Positions 35,580-46,952 are shown, counted from the first letter of the stretch. The stretch is DNA of 64,000 nucleotides from Vibrio superstes (GCF_003569005.1 NZ_BCUR01000004.1:891434-955433); one strand, 5' to 3'. Numbers and translations: made by a program. Notes: generated by a model from the sequence alone, not told the origin.

Positions 35580-35909
35580 ATGGAAACCCTAGACAAAATC
35601 AAACAGCAGATCGAACAAAACACTATCCTTCTTTACATGAAAGGTTCACCCAAGCTTCCTAGCTGTGGATTTTCTTCTCAAGCGTCTCAAGCATTGATGG
35701 CGTGTGGCGAAAAGTTTGCATACGTTGATATCCTGCAAAACCCAGATATCCGCGCTGAGCTTCCTGCTTACGCACAATGGCCAACTTTCCCACAATTGTG
35801 GATTGAAGGTGAATTGATCGGTGGCTGTGACATCATCATCGAGATGTTCCAAAAAGGCGAACTTCAGCCTCTTATTAAGCAAGCGGCTCAACGTTCAGCT
35901 AGCAAATAA
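35580..35909 (+). CDS. grxD: Monothiol glutaredoxin Grx4
   Basis: Start at 35580 (METLDKIKQQIEQN; GAGGA six bases upstream). The 109-residue product has the monothiol CGFS active site with Cys29, the WPTFPQLWIEGELIGGCDI glutathione-binding stretch, and usual Grx4 length. It carries [2Fe-2S] clusters with glutathione and BolA partners and takes part in iron-sulfur delivery. Divergent from sodB, followed by a terminator. Confidence 0.95.
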   Translation: METLDKIKQQIEQNTILLYMKGSPKLPSCGFSSQASQALMACGEKFAYVDILQNPDIRAELPAYAQWPTFPQLWIEGELIGGCDIIIEMFQKGELQPLIKQAAQRSASK

Positions 35910-35934
35910 TTTTCGCACTAAACAGCGCAAATAC

Positions 35935-35963
35935 TAAAAAGGCTTCCAATTGGAAGCCTTTTT
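35935..35963. terminator. Bidirectional terminator between grxD and antiporter gene
   Basis: AAAAAGGCTTCC and GGAAGCCTTTTT pair around AATT; it serves convergent genes. Confidence 0.92.
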
Positions 35964-35992
35964 CTATTTTAGAGCGAGGTTAAAGAACCCGG

Positions 35993-37318
35993 CTATAAAA
36001 CCATCGCTGCAACCCAACCGAAAATGATCAGTGGGATGTTGTAGTGGATGAAGGTTGGAACCACGGTTTGCCAGATGTGCTCGTGTTGTCCATCGGCATT
36101 AAGACCCGATGTTGGACCAAGAGTAGAATCTGAAGCCGGAGAACCCGCATCACCTAGTGCTGCTGCAGTACCGACTAGAGCAACGATAGCCATTGGCGAG
36201 AAGCCAAATGCAGTGGCTAGTGGCACATAGATAGTTGCGATAATTGGGATGGTTGAGAATGAAGAACCAATACCCATAGTCACTAGAAGACCAACAATCA
36301 GCATCAACAGCGCCGCTAGAGGTTTATTGTCACCAATAGAGGTAGACAGAGCTTCAACCAGAGTCTCTACACCACCAGTCGCTTTCATCACTGCTGCAAA
36401 ACCTGCTGCTGCAATCATGATGAAGCCAATCATTGCCATCATGTGCACGCCGCGAGTAAACACATCCTGCGTCTCTTTCCATGCAATAACGCCACCAAAG
36501 GTAAATACCATGAAGCCCGCTAGTGCACCGATGATCATTGAGCCAGTGTAGAGTTGCACTGAAAGTGCCGCGACAATAGCGACTACGGCAACAAGAATGT
36601 GCTTCTTATTGATGTGGCTAGGCTCTGCGTCTACGTGAGTAATCTCTGTTTCTTTATAGGTACGAGGCTTACGGTAGCTCACAAAAATAGCCACAAGAAG
36701 ACCCGTGATCATACCTAGTGCAGGCAACAACATTGCCATTGGTACATCAGAGGCAGAGATGTTCTGAAGGCCATTGTCATTCAGGTTCTTCAGCAAGATG
36801 TTGTTCAGGAATATGCCACCAAAACCAATTGGCAGGATCATGTATGGAGTAACAAGACCAAAGGTCAGCACACACGCAATCATGCGTCGGTCAATGTTTA
36901 GCTTCGAGAACACTGCAAGTAGAGGCGGAATAAGAATTGGAATAAATGCAATGTGAACAGGGATAACGTTCTGCGACGACATAGTAATTAGAATAAGAGC
37001 AACCAAGACACCGTATTTAAGACCGGTAGATGCTGTGTCATTCTCTTGGCCATTGATGCGCTTGATAACGCTTTGTGCCAATAGATCTGTGATGCCTGAC
37101 TTTGAGATAGCAACCGCAAAGGTACCTAGCATAGCGTAGCTAAGAGCGATGGTTGCACCGCCACCTAATCCGCCTTCAAAGGCAGCAATGGTATCGGTAA
37201 TGTTCATGCCTGCGGAAAGTCCACCAACAATGGCACTAAAAGTTAACGCAACAACGACGTTAACGCGCATCAATGCCAATAGCAGCATGATACAAACGGA
37301 AATGACAACGGGATTCAT
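35993..37318 (-). CDS. Na+/H+ antiporter family (NhaC-like) inner-membrane transporter
   Basis: 441 residues, about 11-12 membrane segments. Conserved phrases include [21 protein letters not shown] (about 114-134), [19 protein letters not shown] and [24 protein letters not shown], which are typical of the NhaC/YuiF group. Members exchange Na+ for H+ or, in some cases, take up amino acids such as histidine; the sequence alone does not decide. Single gene reading leftward, 34 bases downstream of rnt on the same strand, so it may be co-transcribed with rnt. Confidence 0.82.
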   Translation of the reverse strand: MNPVVISVCIMLLLALMRVNVVVALTFSAIVGGLSAGMNITDTIAAFEGGLGGGATIALSYAMLGTFAVAISKSGITDLLAQSVIKRINGQENDTASTGLKYGVLVALILITMSSQNVIPVHIAFIPILIPPLLAVFSKLNIDRRMIACVLTFGLVTPYMILPIGFGGIFLNNILLKNLNDNGLQNISASDVPMAMLLPALGMITGLLVAIFVSYRKPRTYKETEITHVDAEPSHINKKHILVAVVAIVAALSVQLYTGSMIIGALAGFMVFTFGGVIAWKETQDVFTRGVHMMAMIGFIMIAAAGFAAVMKATGGVETLVEALSTSIGDNKPLAALLMLIVGLLVTMGIGSSFSTIPIIATIYVPLATAFGFSPMAIVALVGTAAALGDAGSPASDSTLGPTSGLNADGQHEHIWQTVVPTFIHYNIPLIIFGWVAAMVL

Positions 37319-37351
37319 TATACTTCTCTAATTGTTTAGTTGTGTTTGTGT

Positions 37352-37996
37352 TTATTCTTCGTCAAGCATTGGCCAGCCGCCTAGGGCTTTCCATTTATTG
37401 ACAATTTTACAAAATAGTTCAGCGGTCTTTTGTGTATCGTAAAGGGCTGAATGTGCCTCTTTATTATCGAACTCGATCTCGGCTGCTTTACATGCTTTGG
37501 CTAAAACGGTTTGACCATAAGCTAGGCCGCTAAGAGTCGCAGTATCGAAAGTGGCAAAGGGATGAAACGGTACGCGTTTCAGTTTGGAGCGTTCACTAGC
37601 CTGAGAGACAAAGCCATGATCAAAGGCAGCATTGTGTGCCACGATGATCGCTCGGCTACAACCGGCTTGCTTTTGTTCTTTACGGACCAGTTTATAGATC
37701 TCTTTCAGTGCTTCTGATTCTGGGATGGCCCCACGCAACGGACTGAAAGGGTCACGCATTCCAATAAATTCGAGTGCTTCCTTCTCTAAATTTGCTCCTT
37801 CAAATGGTTCTACTTGGAAAGTCAGGGTGCTTGCTGGGTGCAAGTCTCCGTTTTCATCCATCGCCAGGGTTACTGCGCATATTTCAAGCAACGCGTCAGT
37901 GGAGGCATTAAAACCAGCGGTTTCTACATCGATAACCACAGGGAAATACCCTCTAAATCGTTTTTTTAGCGTCAAAGCTTCATTTTCTACAGTCAT
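37352..37996 (-). CDS. rnt: Ribonuclease T
   Basis: Start at ATG 37996, giving 214 residues as in E. coli (215); an upstream TTG at 38005 is possible. DEDD exonuclease motifs are visible: VIDVETAGF (Exo I), [10 protein letters not shown] (Exo II) and [14 protein letters not shown] (Exo III). It trims the 3' CCA end of tRNAs and matures 5S and other small RNAs. Leftward, followed by the antiporter-family gene and preceded by gloA with a terminator between. Confidence 0.95.
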   Translation of the reverse strand: MTVENEALTLKKRFRGYFPVVIDVETAGFNASTDALLEICAVTLAMDENGDLHPASTLTFQVEPFEGANLEKEALEFIGMRDPFSPLRGAIPESEALKEIYKLVRKEQKQAGCSRAIIVAHNAAFDHGFVSQASERSKLKRVPFHPFATFDTATLSGLAYGQTVLAKACKAAEIEFDNKEAHSALYDTQKTAELFCKIVNKWKALGGWPMLDEE

Positions 37997-38091
37997 AACA
38001 AGCAAAGCATATGGATTAAGGCGAGCATTATTACAGATTCATAAGGTTTTCTAAACCCATACATTAATTTTCCTGAGTCTAAATATGACAA

Positions 38092-38128
38092 AAGGGCTGT
38101 AATTGCCTTTCGACAATCACAGCCCTTG
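38092..38128 (-). terminator. Terminator after gloA
   Basis: AAGGGCTGTAATTG and CAATCACAGCCCTT pair around a CCTTTCGA loop. Confidence 0.85.
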
Positions 38129-38156
38129 CAAGCGAGTTTACTTATTTGAGAATGGG

Positions 38157-38573
38157 TTAGCCGTTCAAACCCGAAGAGGCATTTTCTCGCTGAATAAGTT
38201 CAATCTTGTAACCATCAGGGTCAGTGACAAAAGCAATATGTGTTGATCCACCTTTTACTGGACCTGGTTCACGAGTGACATTGCCACCGGCTGCCTTGAT
38301 AGCATCACAAGTGGCATAGATATCTTCATAACCAATAGCCACGTGACCAAATGCATCGCCAAGATCGTACTCATTGGTGCCCCAGTTGTAGGTCAACTCA
38401 ATGACAGCGCCTTGTGATTCATCACCAAACCCAACAAAAGCAAGCGTGTATTCGTACTCTTTGTTTTCGTTCTTACGTAATAGCTCCATACCCATTACCT
38501 TGGTATAGAACTCAATAGATTTATCTAAATCACCCACGCGAAGCATGGTATGTAGTACGCGACCTTGAGACAT
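38157..38573 (-). CDS. gloA: Lactoylglutathione lyase (glyoxalase I)
   Basis: 138 residues, the standard size. The opening [20 protein letters not shown] supplies the first metal His; [12 protein letters not shown] and the late KIELIQR give the second His and the last Glu. The enzyme isomerises the methylglyoxal-glutathione adduct to S-lactoylglutathione in detoxification and normally uses nickel in bacteria. Single gene between nth and rnt. Confidence 0.96.
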   Translation of the reverse strand: MSQGRVLHTMLRVGDLDKSIEFYTKVMGMELLRKNENKEYEYTLAFVGFGDESQGAVIELTYNWGTNEYDLGDAFGHVAIGYEDIYATCDAIKAAGGNVTREPGPVKGGSTHIAFVTDPDGYKIELIQRENASSGLNG

Positions 38574-38611
38574 GATTCTTCCTTAATGTATTTGTGAAAT
38601 GAACGTAAGTA

Positions 38612-39247
38612 TTAATCGATAGCTTTATCTTTGAACTCGCACAGGTCTTCTATCATACAGCTGCCACAGCGTGGCTTGCGAGCAATGCAGGTATAGCGAC
38701 CGTGTAAAATTAACCAGTGATGTACGTCCAGCTTGAACTCTTTTGGCACTACTTTAAGAAGCTTCTGCTCAACATCATCTACGGTCTTACCCATAGCCAA
38801 CTTGGTGCGATTGGACACGCGATAGATATGGGTATCAACCGCAATCGTTGGCCAACCAAATGCAGTATTGAGAACCACATTAGCCGTCTTTCTGCCAACG
38901 CCCGGCAGAGCTTCGAGTGCTTCTCGGTTTTCTGGAACTTCACCACCATGCTGCTCAAGTAAGATCTTGCATGTTTTGATGGTGTTTTCTGCTTTTGAGT
39001 TAAACAGGCCAATGGTCTTGATGTATTCTTTTAAGCCATCAACGCCAAGATCCAGTAACCCTTGCGGTGTATTAGCGATGGGGTATAGCTTATCTGTTGC
39101 CTTGTTAACACTGACATCGGTTGCTTGAGCCGATAGTAGTACGGCAATCAGTAATTCAAACGGAGAGCTCCAGTTGAGCTCCGTTTCTGGGTGAGGGTTT
39201 TCCTCACGCAATCTTTCAAGTATGAGTCGACGCTTATCTTTATTCAT
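38612..39247 (-). CDS. nth: Endonuclease III
   Basis: 211 residues. The helix-hairpin-helix LPGVGRKTANVVLNTAF carries the catalytic lysine; Asp in VDTHIYRVSNR follows; the C-terminal [4Fe-4S] cysteines are CIARKPRCGSCMIEDLC. It removes oxidised pyrimidines from DNA (glycosylase and AP lyase). As in other Vibrio and enteric genomes it ends the rsx operon, 21 bases after rsxE. Confidence 0.96.
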   Translation of the reverse strand: MNKDKRRLILERLREENPHPETELNWSSPFELLIAVLLSAQATDVSVNKATDKLYPIANTPQGLLDLGVDGLKEYIKTIGLFNSKAENTIKTCKILLEQHGGEVPENREALEALPGVGRKTANVVLNTAFGWPTIAVDTHIYRVSNRTKLAMGKTVDDVEQKLLKVVPKEFKLDVHHWLILHGRYTCIARKPRCGSCMIEDLCEFKDKAID

Positions 39248-39268
39248 TGAGTCCGTTTTTAAATAAGA

Positions 39269-39964
39269 TTAGTTGTTAGTAGTAACACGAGCCCGTTCTA
39301 TTTCCTGTTTCTCTTGCTTAGGTGCTTGTTGTGCTCGGTAGTTGTCTAGCCAGTTTTTGCCTGCAATCAAGAAACCAACACCGATAAATGCACCTGGAGG
39401 TAGCATCGCGAGTAGGAAGTTGCTATCAACGTGATACACCTGAATGCGCAACACACTTGCCCAATCGCCAAGCAGCAGATCCGCGCCGTCGAAAAGAGTA
39501 CCATTACCGAGGATTTCACGAATGGCTCCTAGAACCACAAGTACAGCAGTCATACCCAGCCCCATCCAAAGACCGTCCAGCACAGCCAATACAGGTGTAT
39601 TCTTAGACGCATAGGCTTCGGCGCGACCAATGATAATGCAGTTGGTTACGATCAAAGGGATAAAGATGCCTAACGATAGGTATAAGCCATAGGCGTAGGC
39701 ATTCATCAGCAATTGAACACAGGTTACCAAAGCAGCAATGATCATCACAAAGATAGGCAAACGGATCTCTTGTGGCACATGATTGCGAATAAGGGAGACG
39801 GTTAGGTTCGAACCGACCAATACCAGTAAGGTAGCAATACCAAGGCCTAATGCATTGGTCACCGTTGCCGATACTGCAAGCAGTGGGCAAAGACCAAGCA
39901 ATTGCACAAGGGCAGGGTTGTTATCCCAAAGCCCATTCTTTAGTAGAAGTTTCTTCTCTGACAT
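39269..39964 (-). CDS. rsxE: Electron transport complex subunit RsxE/RnfE
   Basis: 231 residues with about six membrane helices; [20 protein letters not shown] and [21 protein letters not shown] match the RnfA/RnfE/NqrDE family. A structural inner-membrane subunit of the ion-pumping Rnf complex (NADH to ferredoxin), which in enterics also keeps SoxR reduced. Its start overlaps the end of rsxG by one base. Confidence 0.95.
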   Translation of the reverse strand: MSEKKLLLKNGLWDNNPALVQLLGLCPLLAVSATVTNALGLGIATLLVLVGSNLTVSLIRNHVPQEIRLPIFVMIIAALVTCVQLLMNAYAYGLYLSLGIFIPLIVTNCIIIGRAEAYASKNTPVLAVLDGLWMGLGMTAVLVVLGAIREILGNGTLFDGADLLLGDWASVLRIQVYHVDSNFLLAMLPPGAFIGVGFLIAGKNWLDNYRAQQAPKQEKQEIERARVTTNN

Positions 39965-40593
39965 TATTTCACCTCACATTGTGGTGAGCTACTCAAGATC
40001 TGTTGCTGATTTTTCGTAAAGTATAGCCCTGTGTTGTAGATGGCTTTCACCACTGCGCGCGGGGTAATCGTTGCGCCAGTGAATTGGTCAAATTGCCCAC
40101 CGTCTTTACGTACTTTCCAGCTATCTTGATTGTCTGCAGTGATCTCTTTGTTAGCAAAAGACAAAATCCAATCCGATACGCGCAAATCAATCTTATCTCC
40201 CAGTCCTGGCGTTTCTTGATGCGACAATACGCGAGCCCCTAACACCTTCCCTTGCAGGTCGACACCCACCAACAGGCGAATTGTGCCGTTATAACCATCG
40301 GGTGCGATAGTTTCAATGGCAACTGAAGTTGGCTTGCCATCGACAGTAGCGATATAAGCGGGCATGTTTTCTTGTGTGCCCAAGGCTTCATTTTGTAAAT
40401 CGATGCAGCTGGCATAGAGTTCATTGTCGTGCAGGCTGGTTGGGATCACTTGATTAAGCTGACCTTGTAACTGGGCGATTTGTTGCGCTTTGATCGTGTC
40501 CTCGGTCAGCAGATGGGTAATAGAAACCACACCTGTTGTGATGCAAGCGAACATGGCGAGAACTAAACCGTTTTTTCGTATGGTTTTTAACAT
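39964..40593 (-). CDS. rsxG: Electron transport complex subunit RsxG/RnfG
   Basis: Start at 40593 ([20 protein letters not shown]), six bases from the rsxD stop; the longer frame from 40701 runs inside rsxD and is not used. The product has 209 residues, as usual. One N-terminal membrane helix is followed by a periplasmic FMN-binding domain with [13 protein letters not shown], whose threonine takes the covalent FMN. Part of the Rnf complex. Confidence 0.95.
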   Translation of the reverse strand: MLKTIRKNGLVLAMFACITTGVVSITHLLTEDTIKAQQIAQLQGQLNQVIPTSLHDNELYASCIDLQNEALGTQENMPAYIATVDGKPTSVAIETIAPDGYNGTIRLLVGVDLQGKVLGARVLSHQETPGLGDKIDLRVSDWILSFANKEITADNQDSWKVRKDGGQFDQFTGATITPRAVVKAIYNTGLYFTKNQQQILSSSPQCEVK

Positions 40594-40597
40594 GATA

Positions 40598-41647
40598 TTA
40601 CTTGTGACCGTAGGTTCTAGGTTGTGTGTAGTAGTCGATAAGCGGTACACACATGTTGGCGATAATAACCGCAAAAGCAACGCCATCAGGGAAGCCGCCA
40701 AAGGTGCGAATAATGACGATCAGTGCCCCGATGAGTCCACCAAAAATCAGTCGGCCTTTAATCGTTGTCGCAGCCGATACTGGGTCAGTTGCGATAAAGA
40801 ATGCGCCGAGCATAGTCGCTCCTGAGAACAGCTGGAACAAGGGTGAACCTAGTGTGCCAGGGGCAATAATGTAGAGTATTAGACTCGTTAGGAATACACC
40901 GCCAAGCACACCTGCAGGGATGTACCATTGGATCACGCGCAGCTTAAGCATTACCAACCCGCCAATTAGGAACAAGACGTTAATCCATTCCCATCCGTAG
41001 CCTGCGATACCAGAGAATAGAGGGCTATTGCTGATCTCAGAAAGGGTTTGACCATTACCAAGCCCTGTTTTCACTGTATCAAGTGGCGTTGCCATGGTGA
41101 TCCCATCAACCCCAGTACGGATCTGTTGCAGAGACATACCATCAAGATTGTAACCGCTAAAGATAAGCGATAGGGCATCAGTGGCACCCACAGGTGAGGA
41201 TGAAATCTGTGCTGGAGTTAACCAACTGGTCATCTGCACTGGGAACGAAATTAGCAAGACAACGTAAGCAACCATTGCTGGGTTAAAGAGATTTTGTCCC
41301 ACTCCGCCATAGAGGTGCTTAGCAACAATAATGGCAAAGAATAAACCTATGACGGTGATCCACCATGGCGAGAGCGGCGGGATCGCGATGGCTAACAAGA
41401 GTGCCGTGACGAGTGCGGTATTATCACGAAGTGCTTGTATTGGAGAGCGTCCTCTAGCCAGCATGATGAGCGACTCAAACGTCCAAGCCACTAATATAGC
41501 GAACAGCACTTGAATTAAGGTGCCAAAACCAAAGAAGTAGGTTTGTGCCAAAATACCCGGTACAGCACACAGTGCCACCAGCAGCATCATAGTTGATAAT
41601 GTGCGGCGCTTTTGAGTATGGGGTGAACTGGCGATAAAAAATGCCAC
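40598..41647 (-). CDS. rsxD: Electron transport complex subunit RsxD/RnfD
   Basis: 349 residues with about nine or ten membrane helices. [19 protein letters not shown] includes the covalent-flavin threonine of RnfD/NqrB. Opening [20 protein letters not shown] is typical. It is the FMN-carrying membrane core of the Rnf ion pump. Overlaps the end of rsxC by one base. Confidence 0.95.
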   Translation of the reverse strand: MAFFIASSPHTQKRRTLSTMMLLVALCAVPGILAQTYFFGFGTLIQVLFAILVAWTFESLIMLARGRSPIQALRDNTALVTALLLAIAIPPLSPWWITVIGLFFAIIVAKHLYGGVGQNLFNPAMVAYVVLLISFPVQMTSWLTPAQISSSPVGATDALSLIFSGYNLDGMSLQQIRTGVDGITMATPLDTVKTGLGNGQTLSEISNSPLFSGIAGYGWEWINVLFLIGGLVMLKLRVIQWYIPAGVLGGVFLTSLILYIIAPGTLGSPLFQLFSGATMLGAFFIATDPVSAATTIKGRLIFGGLIGALIVIIRTFGGFPDGVAFAVIIANMCVPLIDYYTQPRTYGHK

Positions 41648-44322
41648 TAGTTATTCTCCTTTGAGTCACTGCTATCGGCTTGCGCTGCCGCTTTTCTTGC
41701 TTTTGCTCGTGCTATTGCTGCAGCCACCGCAGCTTTTTTTGGGTCGTCCGATTCTACTGATTCGTTAGCTTCAGGCTCTGTATCAGCGGTTTGCTGCTGA
41801 GCCTTGCGAGCTTTAGCCCTTGCAATGGCAGCCGCGACAGCCGCTTTTTTCGGGTCTTCAGATTCAGCTGATTCGTTAGCTTCGGGCTCTGAATCAGCGG
41901 CTTGCTGCTGAGTCTTGCGTGCTTTCGCTCTTGCAATGGCAGCCGCGACAGCCGCTTTTTTCGGGTCTTCAGATTCAGCTGACTCGTTAGCTTGTGGCTC
42001 TGTATCAGTGGCTTGTTGCTGAGCCTTGCGTGCTTTAGTCCTTGCAATGGCAGCCGCGACGGCCGCTTTTTTCGGGTCGTCCGATTCTACTGATTCGTTA
42101 GCTTCAGGCTCTGTGTCCGAGGCTTGCTGCTGAGCCTTGCGTGCTTTCGCTCTTGCAATGGCAGCTGCCACAGCCGCTTTTTTCGGGTCTTCAGATTCAG
42201 CTGACTCGTTAGCTTGTGGCTCTGTGTCCGTGGCTTGTTGCTGAGCCTTGCGAGCTTTCGCTCTTGCAATGGCAGCCGCGACGGCCGCTTTTTTCGGGTC
42301 GTCCGATTCAGCTGACTCGTCAGCTTTTGGCTCTGTATCAGTGGCTTGTTGCTGAGCCTTGCGTGCTTTAGCCCTTGCTATAGCAGCAGCGACCGCAGAT
42401 TTTTTCGAATCATCCGAATCTGTTGATTGGTCAGTTTGAGGCTGTGCACTGGCTTGCGCTGCTTTACGTGCCTTAGCTCGCTCAATGGCCGCTTTCACCG
42501 CATCTTTCTTGTCAGTGTTTGCATCGCTAGTTACTGAATTTGTTGATGCAAGCTGTTCTTTCTTCGCCTTGGCGCGAGCAATAGCGGCTGCGACTGCGTC
42601 ACTTTTCGTTCCAGCTGCCTTTGGTTGCTGGTCCGCTTTTTGTTCTCGACGAAGACGCGCTTCTTCCTTGCGCTGTTCGCGCAATTTGCGCATCTCAGAG
42701 TTGTCAGGTTCAGTAGCGTTTTCTGACTGCGCCTCGGCTTGCTTCGCTTTAGCCCTAGCAATAGCTGCGGCAACGGCAGGCTTAGGACCTTCAGTCTTCT
42801 TCTGCTTAACGCGTTCTATTGCCGCTGCAATGGCATCATCACCATCGTCGGTTTTCATCTGACTGCGGCGTTTTTCAGCCGCTTTCTTGTACTTCTGCTC
42901 GCGCTCAATTTTATCGCGCTCTAGGCGTTCTTTACGTTGCTCAAAACGAACCTTAGCGCGCTCGGCTGCTTCGGCTTCAGCGGCTTGAATCCTGATTTCG
43001 GTCTTAGATTGACGGAAGTAGTTCACCAGTGGGATGTTACTCGGGCACACATAGGCGCAAGCACCACATTCGATACAATCTTTGACTTTATATTCTTCGC
43101 ACTTTTCAAGGTCTTTGTCTTTCGAGTACCAATACATTTGCTGTGGTAGCAGAGAGGCAGGACAAGCCTCCGCACATTGACCGCAACGAATACAAGCCAT
43201 TTCATCGGCTGTGAACTCTAGCTCTCTTTTCGCAGGAGCTAAGATACAGTTACTGGTTTTCGTGATAGGCACCTGAGTGTGAGGCAGGGTAAAGCCCATC
43301 ATTGGGCCGCCCATGATCACCGACTGTTTCTTCCAAGGAGAAAAGTGCGCTTGTTCAAGTAAAGACTGCACTGGAGTTCCAATTGGCACCCATAAGTTTT
43401 GCGCTTGGCTGACACTGCCACCGGTCATAGTCACAACACGTTCAACCAAAGGCTCTCCATCGATGACCGCGCGTTTTACAGCAAAAGCCGAACCAACGTT
43501 TTGCACCATGATGCCGATATCAGCAGGTAGGCCGCTGGAAGGTACTTCTCTGTTGGTTAACACCTTGATCAGCTGGCGCTCACCACCGGATGGGTATTTG
43601 GTTGGGATGACGCGAATGACGATATCGTGATTCTCTCCAGCCTTATTGAGGGCTTGGATGGCGTCTGGTTTGTTGTCTTCAATGCCAATAATGCACAGCT
43701 TAGGTTTCAAGATATGACTTAAAATCTCAATGCCTTGAATAACTTGCTCAGCGTATTCACGCATTAGGCTGTCATCGGCTGTAATGTAAGGCTCACATTC
43801 AGCGGCATTGATAATCAAAACATCAGTACGACCAAAACCAGATTGTAGCTTTCTTGCGGTTGGGAAGCCTGCGCCGCCCATACCTGATATCCCCGCTTGG
43901 CGGATGACGTTGACCAACTCTTCAGCACTGAGTTCTTGGTAGTTAGTGAGACCGCTGTGCTCAATCCAGGTATCTTTATGATCCGGTTTGATAACAATTG
44001 AAAGCTCAGGCAACCCCGATGGGTGACAACCTGTTCTTGGCTCAATGGCAGTGACAACACCTGAGGTGGACGCATGCACAGGCAGGCTTAGACTGGTGTG
44101 GTATTGAGTCAGAGGTTGGCCTTTTAATACCGAATCTCCTACCTTGACCAGTAGATCACCTTCTTTACCAATGTGCTGCTTAACTGGGATGACGATCTCA
44201 TTCGCAATATTGGCTCGCCCGATTTTGTGGGTGAGGGATTGTGCTTTGTGTTCTGGCGGATGAATGCCTCCAGGGAAGTCCCAGAGATGGCCAGAGCGAA
44301 TTTGTTCAATAAGTGACAGCAT
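41647..44322 (-). CDS. rsxC: Electron transport complex subunit RsxC/RnfC with expanded alanine-rich repeat tail
   Basis: 891 residues; the core (about 1-450) has the NADH/FMN part ([14 protein letters not shown], about 149-162) and two [4Fe-4S] motifs [12 protein letters not shown] and [12 protein letters not shown] (about 374-427). The remainder is a charged alanine-rich tail with degenerate repeats, then seven near-identical 37-residue repeats (about residues 616-874; [20 protein letters not shown] core). E. coli RsxC has about 740 residues, so the tail is longer here. It accepts electrons from NADH for the Rnf complex at the cytoplasmic membrane face. The tail's role is unknown. Confidence 0.95.
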   Translation of the reverse strand: MLSLIEQIRSGHLWDFPGGIHPPEHKAQSLTHKIGRANIANEIVIPVKQHIGKEGDLLVKVGDSVLKGQPLTQYHTSLSLPVHASTSGVVTAIEPRTGCHPSGLPELSIVIKPDHKDTWIEHSGLTNYQELSAEELVNVIRQAGISGMGGAGFPTARKLQSGFGRTDVLIINAAECEPYITADDSLMREYAEQVIQGIEILSHILKPKLCIIGIEDNKPDAIQALNKAGENHDIVIRVIPTKYPSGGERQLIKVLTNREVPSSGLPADIGIMVQNVGSAFAVKRAVIDGEPLVERVVTMTGGSVSQAQNLWVPIGTPVQSLLEQAHFSPWKKQSVIMGGPMMGFTLPHTQVPITKTSNCILAPAKRELEFTADEMACIRCGQCAEACPASLLPQQMYWYSKDKDLEKCEEYKVKDCIECGACAYVCPSNIPLVNYFRQSKTEIRIQAAEAEAAERAKVRFEQRKERLERDKIEREQKYKKAAEKRRSQMKTDDGDDAIAAAIERVKQKKTEGPKPAVAAAIARAKAKQAEAQSENATEPDNSEMRKLREQRKEEARLRREQKADQQPKAAGTKSDAVAAAIARAKAKKEQLASTNSVTSDANTDKKDAVKAAIERAKARKAAQASAQPQTDQSTDSDDSKKSAVAAAIARAKARKAQQQATDTEPKADESAESDDPKKAAVAAAIARAKARKAQQQATDTEPQANESAESEDPKKAAVAAAIARAKARKAQQQASDTEPEANESVESDDPKKAAVAAAIARTKARKAQQQATDTEPQANESAESEDPKKAAVAAAIARAKARKTQQQAADSEPEANESAESEDPKKAAVAAAIARAKARKAQQQTADTEPEANESVESDDPKKAAVAAAIARAKARKAAAQADSSDSKENN
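41700..42475 (-). repeat. Seven in-frame 111-bp repeats within rsxC
   Basis: Corresponding points recur at 41741, 41852, 41963, 42074, 42185, 42296 and 42407, each 111 bases apart (37 codons). The units differ in only a few bases, which points to recent expansion by slippage or unequal recombination. Confidence 0.9.
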
Positions 44323-44328
44323 TGGTGG

Positions 44329-44916
44329 TTATGAGTTCTCAGTCGTTGTGCTTGGCACATTGGTATCTACATTAACTACTGGAATGGTATCAAGTTGCCA
44401 TTTCCAAGTATCCGGTGTGGCTTTAACCGGAATCATTTCAATACATTCAGTCGGGCAGGGTGATACACAGAGATCACAGCCAGTGCATTGATCCGCAATG
44501 ATGGTGTGCATGGCCTTTGTTCCGCCAACGATGGCATCCACTGGGCAAGCTTGAATACACTTAGTACAGCCAATGCACATATCTTCGTGGATGAAGGCGA
44601 CTTTTCTAACATTGTCGGAAAGATCGTGTGCAGAGTCGGGTACATCAACTCCCATAAGGTCTGCCAGTTTTTGAATTGTGGCTTCTCCACCTGGAGGGCA
44701 TTTGTTGATTGCATCACCGTTAGCAATCGCTTCAGCGTATGGGCGACAACCAGGATAGCCACATTGGCCACACTGTGTCTGTGGCAAGATAGAATCCACT
44801 TGTTCAACGATCGGATCGGCTTCTACCTTGAAGCGAATCGAGGCGAAGCCAAGCAATCCGCCAAATAGAGCAGCAAGGGCAACGAGGGCGACAATGGCGA
44901 TTAGGATAGCTTCCAT
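44329..44916 (-). CDS. rsxB: Electron transport complex subunit RsxB/RnfB
   Basis: 195 residues. An N-terminal membrane helix, a [4Fe-4S] motif [16 protein letters not shown] (about 48-63), and two ferredoxin-type clusters [12 protein letters not shown] and [12 protein letters not shown]. It passes electrons within the Rnf complex. One-base overlap with rsxA and six bases from rsxC. Confidence 0.96.
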   Translation of the reverse strand: MEAILIAIVALVALAALFGGLLGFASIRFKVEADPIVEQVDSILPQTQCGQCGYPGCRPYAEAIANGDAINKCPPGGEATIQKLADLMGVDVPDSAHDLSDNVRKVAFIHEDMCIGCTKCIQACPVDAIVGGTKAMHTIIADQCTGCDLCVSPCPTECIEMIPVKATPDTWKWQLDTIPVVNVDTNVPSTTTENS

Positions 44917-45497
44917 TAGATCTTCACCAAGCCAGTGAAGCCCATAAAGGCAAGCGCCATTAAACCCGCGGTAATCATCGCAATGGAGGCGCCTCTAAAA
45001 GGCAATGGAACATCTGAAGCCGCAATACGTTCGCGCATTGAAGCAAACAGAATCAAAACCATCGAGAAACCAACGGCTGCGCCAAATCCATAGATGATGG
45101 ATTCAACAAAGCTGTGATTTTCATTAACATTAAGTAGTGCTACGCCCAATACGGCACAGTTTGTGGTGATCAATGGGATAAAAATGCCGAGTAAGCGGTA
45201 CAAGGTAGGGCTGGTTTTGTGAACCACCATCTCAGTAAACTGCACTACGACAGCAATCACCAAAATGAAACTCATGGTTCTTAGATACTCGATGCCAAGC
45301 GGTTGTAGTAGGTAGGTCTCTACTAAGTACGCACACACTGACGCCAGGGTCAGAACAAAGGTTGTCGCCAGCCCCATACCTATCGCAGTCTCTAATTTTT
45401 TAGAGACTCCCATAAACGGACATAAGCCTAAGAATTTCACTAGCACAAAGTTGTTGACCAGCACTGTACCAATCAACAACAAAAGATATTCGGTCAT
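44916..45497 (-). CDS. rsxA: Electron transport complex subunit RsxA/RnfA
   Basis: 193 residues with six membrane helices; [20 protein letters not shown] and [18 protein letters not shown] are diagnostic. First gene of the operon rsxABCDGE-nth; its promoter must lie in the short AT-rich stretch before the palindromic array (45498-45770). Confidence 0.96.
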   Translation of the reverse strand: MTEYLLLLIGTVLVNNFVLVKFLGLCPFMGVSKKLETAIGMGLATTFVLTLASVCAYLVETYLLQPLGIEYLRTMSFILVIAVVVQFTEMVVHKTSPTLYRLLGIFIPLITTNCAVLGVALLNVNENHSFVESIIYGFGAAVGFSMVLILFASMRERIAASDVPLPFRGASIAMITAGLMALAFMGFTGLVKI

Positions 45498-45773
45498 ACC
45501 AATTTTTTACTCACCCAGATCGAGCTGAACATTATCCTAATTTGTCAGGTATATAACAACACAACATCTATAGGGATTTAGAACATTTGTAGAAAATATA
45601 GCCGTTTATACGCAGTTCTTTTCAAATAGAGTGCATAAAAGTGGGTGTAACGTCCGATAACGTCGTTTGTTTTTGGGTTTGGTGGTTGTTTATGGAGACT
45701 TAGGTTGCGAATTTGGCTGGGGGAATGTGTGCTCTTTGTATTGATTCGGGAACCTATAGAATAATATTGACTA

Positions 45774-46864
45774 GCAGAGATTCCCGATAAAAGCACTCGG
45801 GAATGACTCGGTTTCGCCTTTGTGCATATTGGCTGTGCCAGATCAGAACTGTCATTGCCGAAGTTTCTTATCGGCAATCTTTGAGTTAGTGCGCACCAAG
45901 ATTCCCGTTAACAACATGCGGGAATGACAGGCTTTTTACTTTTGTGCACACGGCCAACCCTAAAGACGTCATTGCCGAGGTCTCTTATCGGCAATCTTTA
46001 AGTTGGTACGTACTTAGATTACCGCTAACGGCATGCGGTAATGACGGGTTTTTCACTTTTGTGCACACGGTCAACGCTGAAAACGTCATTGCCGAGGTCT
46101 CTTATCGGCAATCTTTAAGTTGGTGCGTACTTAGGTTCCCGCTAACGGCATACGCTAATGACAGGCTTTTTACTTTTGTGCACACGGCCAACACTAAAGA
46201 CGTCATTGCCGAGGTCTTTTATCGGCAATCTTTAAGTTGGTGCGTACTTAGATTACCGCTAACGGCATGCGGTAATGACTGGTTTTTCACTTTTATGTGC
46301 ACGTCCAACGCTAAAGATGTCATTGCCGAGGTCTCTTATCGGCAATCTTAAAGTCGGTACGTACTTAGATTCCCGCGAACAACATACGGGATGACTGGCT
46401 TTTCACTTTTGTGTGCACGGCCAACGCTAAAGATGTCATTGCCGAGGTCTCTTATCTGCAATCTTTAAGATAGTGAGTACTATGGTTCCCGCTAACGGCA
46501 TACGCTAATGATAGGCTTTTTACTTTTGTGCACACGGCCAACACTAAAAACGTCATTGCCGAGGTCTCTTATCGGCAATCTTTAAGTTGGTGTGCACTAA
46601 GATTCCCGCTAACAGCATGCGGGAATGACAGGGCTTTTACTCTTGTGCGCATGGCGAATACTAAAGACGTCATTGCCGAGGTCTTTTATCGGCAATCTTT
46701 GAGTTGGTACGTACTTAGATTACCGCTAACGGCATGCGGTAATGACAGGGCTTTTACTCTTGTGTGCATGGCGAATACTAAAGACGTCATTGCCGAGGTC
46801 TTTTATCGGCAATCTTTGAGTTAGTGCGCACTAAGATTCCCGCTAACAACATGCGGGATTGACG
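45774..46864. repeat. Tandem palindromic repeat array, 117-bp period (nine units)
   Basis: GTCATTGCCGAGG-type hairpins start at 45851, 45968, 46085, 46202, 46319, 46435, 46552, 46669 and 46786: spacing 117 (once 116). Each unit has hairpin one (GTCATTGCCGAGG, then CTTATCGGCAATCTT) and hairpin two (GATTCCCGCTAAC, then GCATGCGGGAATGAC), linked by CACTTTTGTGCACACGG-like spacers. A partial unit at 45774-45850 shares its hairpin (CCCGATAAAAG...CTCGGG) with the 120-bp array at 26761, so both belong to one family. Because 117 is a multiple of three, one frame stays open across units; it is not considered a gene. Confidence 0.92.
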
Positions 46865-46911
46865 CATATTTTCTGATTGTGACATATTCACCGTTCACAA
46901 AATGCAGACGT

Positions 46912-46945
46912 AAAAAAACCGCATTACTTTCGTAATGCGGTTTTT
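46912..46945 (-). terminator. Terminator downstream of tRNA-Asn
   Basis: AAAAACCGCATTAC and GTAATGCGGTTTTT pair around TTTC. Confidence 0.93.
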
Positions 46946-46952
46946 CAAAATT

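Noticed and set aside
42485..42862. Antisense frames inside rsxC (for example 42485-42862 forward)
   Set aside because: They are shadows of the low-complexity alanine/lysine repeats of rsxC, with no start signal of their own.
45944..46824. Long forward frames across the 117-bp array (135 and 98 codons)
   Set aside because: They exist only because the repeat period is a multiple of three; no ribosome site, and the conserved parts are DNA hairpins rather than protein features.
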